Positions 11,646-21,174 of a DNA stretch of 64,000 bases are shown in pieces. The stretch is from Bactrocera neohumeralis (lineage: Eukaryota; Arthropoda; Insecta; Diptera; Tephritidae), in the NCBI RefSeq assembly GCF_024586455.1, contig NC_065922.1, forward strand, positions 31,678,089 through 31,742,088. The letters run 5' to 3'. A program made the translations under genes and the position numbers. The notes under the pieces are model-generated. The model searched no databases. It saw only the letters and a list, made by a program, of their open reading frames with translations, and was not told the origin of the DNA. Position 1 is the stretch's first letter, and every line of letters begins with the position of its first letter.

Positions 11646-12584
11646 CAAGGTCTGTCGTAAAAAAACAGAACTTTTTAAATATAACTGTTTCTGGTGGCGC
11701 CACCTATTGATGGGTATATGAAATAAAAAGTTTGATCTCTTGTTGACATTTCGTAAAAATTTTAAGACAATTGGATAACTACAATCGATGTTATTGATGA
11801 AAAAGTGACAGCGGCTTTTGGTCATCGGTCGTAAAATGCATTTTGAACAAAGAGCAAATATTAAATTTTGTTTTAAAATTGGGAAAGCGTTTACTGAAAC
11901 ATTTCAAATGATGAAAAAAGTTTATGGCGATCAGTGCCTATCCTGTAGTAATGTGCATGAGTGGTTTAAGCGATTCCAAGAAGTTGGTGAGGACCTCTGT
12001 GACGATCAGAAGTCGGTCGTCTTCAGAAGTCAAAAATAAAGACAATGCTGATTTGTTTTTGCGTTTCCGAGGGTATTGTACACCGAGAGTTCGTTCCACC
12101 TGGCCAAACGATTAATGCTGTGTTTTACCTTGGTGTTATGAAGCGTCTTTTGTCACGCATTCGTCGTGCTCGACCACAATACCGTGAGGCAGGGTCCTGG
12201 CGCCTGTTGCACGATAATGCGCCGTGTCATCGGTCGACGCTTGTCACTGATTTTTTGACAAAAAACTCCATATTAACCATTAATCACTCACACTACTCAC
12301 CTGAGCTGGCATCCTGTGATTTTTACCTATTTGTAAAACTTCATTTGCCCATAAAAGGACTCTGGTTTCAAGACATTTCAGCTATCCAAAAGGCGACTAC
12401 CGATATTCTCAAGAGCATTCCGAAAACTGACCTTAAACACTCATTTGAAATGCTAATTGACCGGGCTAAACGGTGTATCGAAGCACAAGGAAACTACTTT
12501 GAATAAAAAAATATAACTTTTGAAAAATATAAATTTTTTGTTGTTTTTTTTTTAACAGTCCTGTTTCTTTTGCGACAGACCTTG
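11646..12584 (+). mobile_element. Mariner element with both terminal inverted repeats, internally deleted
   Basis: The ends CAAGGTCTGTCGTAAAAAAA (left) and the complement of CAAGGTCTGTCGCAAAAGAA (right) form terminal inverted repeats of about 27 bp with a few mismatches. The left flank is TA at 11644-11645; the right flank is AA, consistent with a mutated TA target duplication. The length of 939 bp is about 350 bp shorter than usual for mariner. The internal transposase relic is described separately. This is the best-preserved DNA transposon in the window and is non-autonomous. Confidence 0.9.
11826..12506 (+). pseudogene. Mariner transposase, deleted between DNA-binding and catalytic domains
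   Basis: The first part from about 11836 encodes the paired helix-turn-helix end (EQRANIKFCFKIGKAFTETF, YGDQCLS, VHEWFKRFQE). It then shifts frame and loses roughly 330 bp, including the block with the first catalytic Asp (TGDESW in the family). Reading resumes near 12015 with KSKIKTMLICFC, GIVHREFVPPGQT, the second Asp in LLHDNAPCH, exactly 34 residues, and the third Asp in LASCDFYLF. It ends CIEAQGNYFE and a stop at 12504-12506. D34D spacing places it in mariner. With the first Asp gone it cannot be active. Confidence 0.85.
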
Positions 12585-13554
12585 AATGATTGCTCCTTAT
12601 ATACCCTCTAAAACCTTCAAATATTCCTTACGTTTTGGTTCTTGCAAATTATAAGAACACAGTTACTGAACCAACCAACCATACAAACCTGAACGCCGAC
12701 GGCCATATAACACAAACCACTTAAATATTTTATGATTATATTTTCAACACGACCACGCACTATTTACTCGTAGCTCTCATTACTTCGCTGCATACAAATT
12801 CGTTAGAGAAATTGCCAGTTTCTGCACAAGCAACAACTACCTTGTACGCAATGAATTACCGGCCACAAACCCACAAGCTACTCGCATGCAAACGAAGGCG
12901 TCGAGCCTACGCATCCCGCAGTGGACGCAAACAAATTTGCTTAATCCAATTTAGCAGCGGTGAAATATTGTTGCCATATAACAAATACAAGTGCTGACAG
13001 CAAACAACATAATCACAAATAATATAAATATTTGTTTGGCATTCAATGAAATTGGCCTTGGGTCATAAAGCGCTGCAGCAGAAGCCACAACAACACACCA
13101 CACGGCCTCGGTATTGGCTGGAGTTTGTGGAAAAGTATTGATTGGTATCAGGAAATGCTCCTCTGTTGCTGGTGGGTTGTCGCGGTTGGTGTTGGCTATT
13201 TCGGCCAACGTTTGAGCACTTCCCAATCAATTTACAGGTTCAGCAGTATTCAATAACTTCACACCTTCGAAAATTAATGGTGCTGCATTTGAGATCTCAA
13301 TTTTGTTTACGGTCCCTTAAGGCATGAAAGCAATACTGTCAGGTGGTAGTTGAAGTTGAATATTAAAGATTGAAGTTAGAATGTGTTAGTTTCTGAAAAA
13401 TTAGCTACTCAAAATTCGATATACAAAGACTGCAGCAGCTTTAATGCTTTTGGCCGCGCTACGCAAACTTGGCTTCAATCAGCCAACCAAATCAGCTAGT
13501 CTATACTAAAATTTAGCTTTTGATATATGTTTTCCAAGATATCTCTCCACGCAG
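12585..13554. other. Unassigned DNA
   Basis: No family motif seen. Open frames of up to 91 codons (minus, 12951-13226) cross it but show no domain, no splice-supported structure and no codon signature that I can judge. Likely unique host DNA. Confidence 0.5.
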
Positions 13555-14115
13555 AACTTAACAGTGCACAAGTACCTGAAGAAACCAGCAATCAAGATCC
13601 AGCGAAAGAATTCTTGTTATCGAGTTTGAGTACAAGTTAGCCATTAGGAGAGTCTTATGAAATAGTTTTCGGAATGCATCAATCCTTGCATAGCTTTCTA
13701 TTGCTGGTTCTACGATAGAAGATGATAGTTGGTTGAACAGAGAGGCACATAAGTGCCGGACCACAGGTGGCTGCACTTAGGCCATAATTAGGCCCATTGT
13801 GTTCCCTGGTGGTAACAAAGTTAAGTCGTTTTCAACAACTCAGTGGTTTTGGTAAACAAAAACCTGATTTTTTTCACCCCAGCTGCCTAATGTCACTAAA
13901 TTTGAGTATTGGGAGCCATGGAATATGTCCTTTCTCATCCTGCTGAAGGCTGGACATTCGCAGACATAATCTTCCAGCGAATCATCATTCCCCGCGCATG
14001 CTCTGCATTCGGTCGAATCCATTTTTCCAAATTCTGAAGGTGAGGTGTCCTATGATGACTTCTACGATCTTACTAAGCTCCCTTTTTGTATAGCAGAAGA
14101 TCACTGAACCATAGG
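13555..14115 (-). mobile_element. R1-like non-LTR retrotransposon, C-terminal end
   Basis: On the minus strand RELSKIVEVIIGHLTFRI near 14070 matches the RKL.K(I/V)VG.(I/L)TGH region after RNase H. It is followed by a Cys-His type C-terminal motif, CRACAGNDDSLEDYVCECPAFSRMRK, read across 13920-14005 in one frame. The downstream LLPPGNTMGLI near 13800 is a typical tail. No reverse transcriptase part is attached; 5' truncated. Confidence 0.6.
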
Positions 14116-14822
14116 TGCAATTTTTTTTTCTTTTTTCAAATGAATTAAAATTGTTTATATCCTCGTGGGAAACCTTTACTCGGTCGCAGTGCCAGCTTAA
14201 GACGAGTTCATTAACAAGGTCGAGTACGGTATCAGACTCCAGTAGCCTAAAATCATGATCCGGCTCGCCGTAAGCATTGCCTCACATGTTACTTGTGTTC
14301 GTATTGACCGGATGTCCAGGAAGACCTCCAGAGTCTTAGTGGTCTTAGTGTTTTCTCTCCATCTTAGTTTTTTTTTTATATAGAATAACTCCGAGATATT
14401 AGGCTCCAAAAGCGTGCTTTTGCGATTTATTTGGGTTAGGATTTGGGTTTTGGGTTAGGACCATATGGAGTAGGCTGTTAGATTAGTACGTTGAGTAGGC
14501 ATTCAAGGGTTATGGTAGTATCTCACGGCCACCATTTTCATGCTGAAGATATGTTTGATATATTAGGGCCATGTCTGTATTAGAGGAAGAGGGCAATTGC
14601 ACACGGTTTTATATTTTTTGTTCACTCAACTTAAGCTCTTAAACCCTTTATCTACAAGCTCTCTAGCTTCTAAAAAAGCGTTCACTGGAAAAAAGGAAAG
14701 TGAGCCTGTGAATGGAGTACAATATCTATTTTATTGTTGCAGCGACCGAAGTATGTCCAGTCCGAAATAACCTCTTAATGTGTTTAGGATACGATACATC
14801 TTCTTCTATGATTTCAAAAATT
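14116..14822. other. Unassigned; minus-strand frame of unknown origin
   Basis: A 70-codon minus-strand frame (14197-14409) abuts the R1-like end and may be part of it or of another element; I do not recognise it. A short GGGTTAGGATTTGGGTTTTG stretch lies near 14430-14460. The rest shows nothing clear. Confidence 0.4.
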
Positions 14823-15148
14823 GATATCGTGGACAGTTTCTGGAGAAGGGTTCGTTATATAGATGATATTGATAAGGTGTCAAGAAGAATCCTTTCCGGC
14901 ATATTTGAAACTTTATCTCGGTCCTACTAATTTCAAAGAACCAGATTAGTTTTGCCGACTTCAAGTAAATGGTATCGTGGACAGTGTCTGGAGAAGGGTT
15001 CGTTATATAGATGATATTAAAGAGACATTAAGAGACATCGTGTTTTGAGATATTTGAAACTTCATCTGGGTCCATCTAGTTTCTGGCATATTTGAAATTT
15101 TACTTAGTCCTAGTTTCAAAGAACCCGATTAGTTCTGCCGACTTCCAT
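14823..15148. repeat. 148-bp direct repeat, about two copies
   Basis: TATCGTGGACAG, then TCTGGAGAAGGGTTCGTTAT, starts at 14825 and again at 14973, a spacing of 148 bp. The second half of the unit (GGCATATTTGAAA, CTAGTTTCAAAGAACC, GATTAGTTTTGCCGACTTC) occurs at 14898-14967 and again at 15077-15146. The copies differ by substitutions and a small insertion. Function unknown. Confidence 0.8.
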
Positions 15149-15270
15149 ACCGACTAGCCAATAGTCTTGCATAAAGACAGCAGTGTTCCTTGTTTCGGAG
15201 TTCGGAGTAGCTATCTCTTTCCTCAGAACACAGAGTGATCTGAGCCCATTTTTTACATGTTTTTTGAATT

Positions 15271-15588
15271 TTAGTTAGAGGTAGAGTTAGAGTTCGAGTT
15301 AGAGCAAGAGTTAAAGTTAGAGTTAGAGTTAGAGTTAGGGTCAGAGTTAGAGTTAGGGGTCGAGTTCGAGTTAGAGTTAGAGTTAGAATTATAGTTAGAG
15401 TTAGAGTTAGAGTTAGAGTTAGAGTTAGAGTTAGAGTTAGAGTTAGAGTTAGAGTTAAAGTTAGAGTTAGAGTTAGAGTTAGAGTTAGAGTTAGAGTTAG
15501 AGTTAGAGTTAAAGTTAGAGTTAGAGTTAGAGTTAGAGTTAGAGTTAGAGTTAAAGTTAGAGTTAGAGTTAGAGTTAGAGTTAGAGTT
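15271..15588. repeat. Hexanucleotide array (TTAGAG)n, about 50 units
   Basis: Near-pure GAGTTA/TTAGAG repeat over about 318 bp. Degenerate units lie at the left edge (TCGAGT, GTTAGGG, GAGCAAG) and TTAAAG variants start at 15311, 15455, 15509 and 15551. The minus strand translates as a long Leu-Thr repeat, which is an artefact of the array. Confidence 0.95.
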
Positions 15589-15655
15589 GATATCGGACCA
15601 CTATAGCATATAGCTGCCTGAACTGAACCGATAAAAATTTGCTTATACCCTTTTA
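15589..15655 (-). repeat. INE-1-like internal fragment abutting the hexanucleotide array
   Basis: GATATCGGACCACTATAGCA, then TATAGCTGCC, is the reverse complement of the GGCAGCTATATG...TATAGTGGTCCGATATC core. The fragment begins at the exact base where the hexanucleotide array stops. Confidence 0.6.
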
Positions 15656-16814
15656 TGCTATGAGATTTGCTCATATGCAGGACATTATAGTGCTACCAAT
15701 AACAAACATTGCATAAACTCTTCCAGCTAAATCTAGTTAATGAACCTTCCTTACTTACACCTTTAAAATTAAGCAATTATAGCGCTAAGAAAACAAAGTA
15801 AAATGGTTAAGAATGTAATATCTTTGATCTAAATGCTATTTTAAAAGCTTTAGAAATTACGCGGCCATTCTAAAGGTTCGCTACCACGGATTGCTTTCCG
15901 TTTAGACCATTTAAATGCGATAATCAAGCATCCTAGACCAAACTAAATTAAATGAACATACATACAGACATATATGTATATATAAATACAACACTGATAT
16001 CTATATAAGCATATACGTCTGCTTAACTGCCTCCACCAAGTTAAGAAACCACCGGCCAAACAGTTTAGTTAGCTCAATCACTTCAGTCTGTTTCACGGCA
16101 ATTAAATTCCAACTCAATCGCGCCATACCAAATAGTATCATCGCAGTTGCGCAAATAAAAGGCCAATTAAGTTTGTGTCGCTTTTTATGTGACTGCGACG
16201 CCAAGTCCAGCCATTCCAAGTCATCGCACAGCCAAGCGGCAATCAAACTTTCAACAACTTCATTCGCGTAAAGCGACATTCCTGCCGCACTGACAGCCTC
16301 ACATACACAAACACTTGCGACGAGTAGCGGTAGTGAGTTGCATTCAACTGTTGTCCTTTGCGGCTGTCACCATGATTGATGGCCGCCGGTTTTTTCTTAA
16401 CGCCCCGAGTCGCTGCTGAAGCCCGGCCCGTTCGGGCGATCTGTGCCATTTTTTGCTAGACTCGTTTGTCAAGAACTGGAGCATCATCTTGTAGTAAAGG
16501 TAGTCACGTTGCTCTACGCTTGTTAGCTTCAAACACCACCGCAAGCGACACACAATCGGCTTAGAAAACGGTAAAGGGCAAATAATACATTTAATTTAGA
16601 ATTAGTGTGTGGTTTTTTGCTAGTGGCTCGCTTTGACTCGTGTTTTGTGGAAAATTGTCAATTTTGTGAAGAATATATTTATTACGTGTGGTCTGTGAAT
16701 AATTTTTGGCACAAACATAAATCATTCTGACCGTTTATTTTTTAAGAACTTTTTTTAAAGTGATGTTATTTTAAGAATTTTAAAGCGTTGATTCTATTAA
16801 CAGGGGAAATCAAA
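15656..16814. other. Unassigned unique DNA
   Basis: No repeat or transposon motif recognised. Three overlapping minus-strand frames of 68-92 codons lie between 16001 and 16553 in a locally GC-richer segment; they match no family I know. Likely host non-coding DNA. Confidence 0.5.
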
Positions 16815-17600
16815 ATATGCTGTCACAGTGGTTGATTGAGTGATATTAAATGTATTTCTGAAGCATTTTTCCCCCAAAGCCGCTTAATCTTCTGTTTTTT
16901 AACTTTTTCGAGATAAGAAAAATGCGAAAACGGCGGTCTTGGAAAGTGTAGTAGAAGAAATCTATTATTTTTGCATTCAATTGAAGACATTATTGAGACC
17001 AGTAGAGTAGTCCCATTCGAATTTTTAACGTTTGGTTCTTTAAGTTGTTGCCATTTTAAAGGTAATTCCGTAATGACTCTCTCATAGAAACCCTCGTTCC
17101 TATTGGCAAACATTTAGACAAGCGATTTTCAAGCTTCTTTTGAGTCGAATTTTTCACCAGCGAAATCAATTGGCGTATTACAGCTAGTAACTGCTTGGAA
17201 GAAGGTGCAGACTAAAAGATAAATGTATAGGAATCAAGCTCCCGGAGCGTCTGGCGAGCTGTTATTGATGGGAGAGGAATGACGTTATCCTGATAGAATC
17301 CAATTCCCCCTTGTTGACCAAAACTGGCATCTTCTAGGTGAATCGTAACCTTCAGAGGGCCCAATTGTTGATAGTACAGGTCCGAATGACAAGTTTGGCT
17401 GTAAGGGAGCAGCTCATAGTAGTTGATTACCAGCCGATGCCACCAAACACATAACAATACCTTTCTAAACTCACTGTATTGCCTCCAGTTCATAGCTCCA
17501 GAACTCCATTTTGTATCGATTATAAGTTTATCCTTTGTTCCTTTCAGATACATCTCCAAGCAATGAATTTGAGTTGCTGGTGGTTTTAATAATCTTATCT
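16815..17600 (-). mobile_element. Cecropia-like mariner relic, minus strand
   Basis: Minus-strand reading gives KVLLCVWWHRLVINYYELLP near 17450, DLYYQQLGPLKVTI near 17370, the second catalytic Asp in GFYQDNVIP near 17300, and then RQTLRELDS. The segment with the third Asp is lost; VKNSTQKKLENRL near 17140 leads to FANRNEGFYERVITELPLKW near 17080. The LLCVWW and YQDN signatures are of the cecropia/Hsmar-like group. The first Asp block lies in the degraded 17500-17600 part. Relatives at 20590 and 25150. Confidence 0.8.
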
Positions 17601-17702
17601 ACGCATTTCGTGATGATGAGAAATTGTCTCACTTAACACGAACTTAGAAGCTTTTCATACGCTACCGAACTACCTTTTATGCATAAACCATTCATTTCCA
17701 GT

Positions 17703-18560
17703 TTTGGCGCCAACTCGAGATAGCAAGTGCAACCAAGTCCTTCTCCACCTTATCTCTCCAACAGAGTAGAAGTCTTCTTCTTTTTCTGCTTCTCCAGGAG
17801 AATACTGCATCGAATACTTACAGAGCTGGAGTGTTTTCATCCATACGGACGACAACGAAACCAGCGTAGCCGCTGTCTTTTACTTCGTTGAACTTTGTCA
17901 ATGGCGCGGTATATCTCGTACAGCTTATCGTTCCATTGACTGCGGTATTCGCCGTTGCCAATGCGCAAAGGACCATAAATATTCCGCAGAACCATTCTCT
18001 CGAAAACTCGTATTGCCAACTCATTAGCTGTTATCATCATCCATTCCTCTGCACCCTATAACAGGACGGGTATAAGAATTGGCTTATAGAGTTTGGTCTT
18101 TGCTCATAGAGAAATGACTTTACTTCTCAATTGCCTACTCAGTCCGTAGTAGAACCTGTTGCTATGAGTTATGTTGCATTGGAACTCGTCGCTTGCATTG
18201 TTTTCGGTGTTAATACTATTTCCAAATAGACGAAATTATCTACGTCTACAAAGTTATTACTGCCAACGACAACTATTTGTTTGATTACAGCGGATATTTC
18301 GTCCTGCCCTTGTTCACTAACAGACCCTTTGTTTTGATCCCTTACAACCCTGGGGACGGATGGTTCGCTTTCTCACTTTAGCTCGCCTTTAAATGGATGC
18401 TCTTTGGCTACCCAGAAGATACTTGGTTTAAAACAGGAAGGCGTGAGCTGCTTGAGCCATATGTAAAAGAATCGTTTCTGGTCACTCTCAAGTAAATGGC
18501 GCTCAGAGAACTTTCCTCGCTTGAGTGAATTTCTACTCATGAGTCCATCCTCTCTTAATC
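17703..18560 (-). mobile_element. RTE-like element, 3' end joined to 5' leader (large internal deletion)
   Basis: 17703-18311 holds the C-terminal part of ORF2 on the minus strand: ELAIRVFERMVLRNIYGPLR near 18000, DKLYEIYRAIDKVQRSKRQR near 17910 and MDENTPAL near 17830, plus part of the 3' UTR. From about 18312 to 18540 the sequence matches not the next part of ORF2 but the 5' leader seen at 3540-3758; both contain ATGTAAAAGAATCGTTTCTG. The endonuclease and most of the reverse transcriptase are absent. Confidence 0.75.
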
Positions 18561-19814
18561 ACAAAGCTTAAAACTTCAAAGATCTTACTGATTGAAGATC
18601 TCTTTTCACCTACCTGTCCTTTTTTTCAGTGAGCTCCGATGCATAAGAATCCAATTATTATATCGTGAACAGAGTTCAAATACATGAAGTTTGTAATATT
18701 AGGAATAAGACGTCAGAGATTCCACCTTAGACAAAAACCAAAACCTTCAGTAGATTCTTCCATTCTTCCTTTGACACTGTTAAGCAGCAACTAATCTCCT
18801 TTTGCGGTCACTCCTTATCCAAAAATCTTTACGCAAAATCTCATTTGCATGCACCAAGCTCATTCAACCAAATAGAACTGCCGCCAAATAATACAAGCAC
18901 AAAAGCAACAAGAGAAAATCCTTAAATTACAAACTGTTTACATAATATACTTTTCTTGCACTACATTCCTTCCTCCTCACATCTGTGTTTGTGATACGCC
19001 AGTTTTCTTTACCGCTAACTCTAATCCTGCTTGGAAAATATGCGAGAATTGGAGGATACTACAAGCCAAAGTAGATCAGTTACTCAATGCAGTCTCAGAG
19101 GCGTTTGTGCCGGGCCGCCTACCCAAATCTAAATGTAGAATTCTTCACCGATCCTGCTCGGTAAGCAAAACGAATCGCCTAAGCGGCTTACAAGTGTGTA
19201 TTGTACAATATTTAATTTGCTTAAGAAAGTTGTTTACACCGCTTCTGAATGGCTGCTAATGAGTTTGACAAAATGCGGTTAGCCGCGTAACGGTTTAGAT
19301 GGTAAACAGAATTAAGAGATAATGGCGATAAGAAACAGCAAAAAAAATATGCAAAAAATTTAAAAATATTGTGAGTTTGTGTATGGGATCGTGAAGACTT
19401 CAATCGTGATGGTCAGTAATAGTTTTGTAGTTGTTATTGTATTATTTTAGTAAAAACGATTTTTTATATTATTCAAGATTTTCTATTAGAAAAATAATGA
19501 ATATTAATTTTGATTCCTAAATTATGAAGACTTCTCTGTTGTACGTTACAAATTGTAGGTAAATCGTTTGAGTTGTGTAATAAATACACTGAATCAGGCA
19601 AATTTCAGTAATTATAAATCTCCAATGCCGGACTTACTTCCAAGTGGAATTATAAACTCACTATATTTGAAAAATGCGGAAAACGTCCCCACCATCTTGT
19701 AACGGATGATAGGTACGTTTTTCAATAGCCTGTAATTCGTGCGCTTTGCTTAACTTATGGTCAACATAATCTGCCCACTGAGCTCGATTCGGCGCCGTTC
19801 ACAGCAACTCGGAC
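18561..19814. other. Unassigned AT-rich DNA
   Basis: No gene or repeat family recognised. Short frames only (up to 60 codons). Some sequence near 19745-19815 may be the degraded upstream part of the DD41D element that follows. Confidence 0.5.
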
Positions 19815-20575
19815 TGACGTATGGAAAGACTTGGCGCATTTTACGTCCAGATCTTCATTGAAAACGCACAAAATACCGCTTGCACAAGCACGGAAGCCGC
19901 TCGAGTTTCCAAAGCGGCATGGTTTTGCTCTATGAGGTCTGGAAAAGTTCCACAAAATCCGACGTTTTCAAACTACATTTTTTTGAGACCCATTTCGAGC
20001 TCAATAGGTATGTAAACGAACAAAATTGCCACATTTGGGTCGCAAAGCAACCTGAAGAGATTCAAGGACTGCCATTACATTCAGAAAAAACAACGATTTG
20101 GTGTCAGTTGTGAACCGGTGGAATCATCGGTCCATATTTCTGATCAAATGATGCCGTTGAGAACGTAACCGTCAATGGCGACCATTATCACGCCATGATA
20201 ACCGACTATTTGATCTCTGAAATTGAAGTGTGTGATCTCGCCGACATTTGGTTTCAACAAGACTTCCCACACATCATATCAATCTATGGATTTATTTGAG
20301 AGAACACTTCGGTGAGCAGATAAATTCACGTTTCGGGCCGGTCGATTGGCCACCAAGATCGTATGATATCACACCGTTAGATTCTTTCCTGTGGGGATAT
20401 GCAAAGTTTAAAATATATGCGGACAATCCCGCTTCAATTCAGGGCTTTGAGAAAACATCACGCGTGTCTTTGCCAATTATAAGTCGAAATGCTCGAACGA
20501 GTCATCGAAAATTGGACTCAACGAATGTATCATCTGAGACATAGCCGCGGCCAACATTTTAAAGAGATAGTCTTC
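19815..20575 (+). mobile_element. DD41D (VISITOR-like) Tc1/mariner relic, plus strand
   Basis: The sequence reads through several phases: KIPLAQARKPLEFPKRHGFA near 19880, a decayed SDEAHF block as FFETHFELNRYVNEQNCHIW near 19985, IWFQQD with the second catalytic Asp at 20261-20263, then after a frameshift LREHFGEQINSRFGPVDWPP and RSYDITPLDSFLWG with the third Asp at 20380-20382. The tail is KIYADNPASIQ. The distance between the two Asp codons is 116 bp, 7 bp less than in the copy at 61670, which explains the frameshift. Confidence 0.8.
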
Positions 20576-20589
20576 AAGATATAGAGTTA

Positions 20590-21170
20590 AGCGAGTTTCC
20601 ATTTGTGCATGTCTGTCGCAAGAAAATCGATCAATTTTTGAAGCGGGAAATTACTGGCGATGTAAAATGTGGCATTTACGACAACATCTGACGACGTCAA
20701 ACAGCGCAAAATCGGCACAAACGGACGCCAAAGCAGAATTTGCAATCAGGAATTATTTTTGCTTACCGAACAGATCGGAGAAGAGTTTCGCATTTCGTTT
20801 TGAGTAGGCGGTCAGGAAGGTATTATCATGTGTTTGGTGGGATTGGCAGTTTACTCATTTGCTATAAGCAGCTCTTCTACTGACAGATTATTATTTCGAA
20901 CCTCTGCTAGCAACAATTGGACTATGCGAAAGCAGCAACCGCCCAGAACAGCTCGTTTTGGTCAGCAGTAGGGAAATTGTTTACCACCAAGCCAATGCCA
21001 GGCCATACAAATAGTATAATTCAAACACAACACCAAGTAGTTACTACCTGCTGCCGTCTATGGGGAAAGATTTTCTGGTGAAAAATTCCTCAAGAGATGG
21101 TTATGAAATTCAATTGCCCCAGGTTTTTGCCAATATGAACGGGGAATATCAAATTACTAAACCTTATTTT
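20590..21170 (+). mobile_element. Cecropia-like mariner relic, plus strand
   Basis: In broken frames the plus strand gives REITGDVKCGIYDNI near 20650 (first catalytic block, TGDEKW in the family), NRHKRTPKQNLQ near 20715, a degraded LCVWWDW...YYELL region near 20840-20875, ANARPYK near 20990 (second Asp replaced), and VKNSSRDGYEIQLPQVFANM near 21085. The third Asp segment is missing, as in the copies at 16815 and 25150. Confidence 0.65.
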
Positions 21171-21174
21171 AGAT

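Noticed and set aside
15129..15674. 181-codon minus-strand frame with a long Leu-Thr repeat
   Set aside because: It is the translation of the TTAGAG hexanucleotide array plus flanking INE-1-like sequence; any stop-free array gives such a frame.
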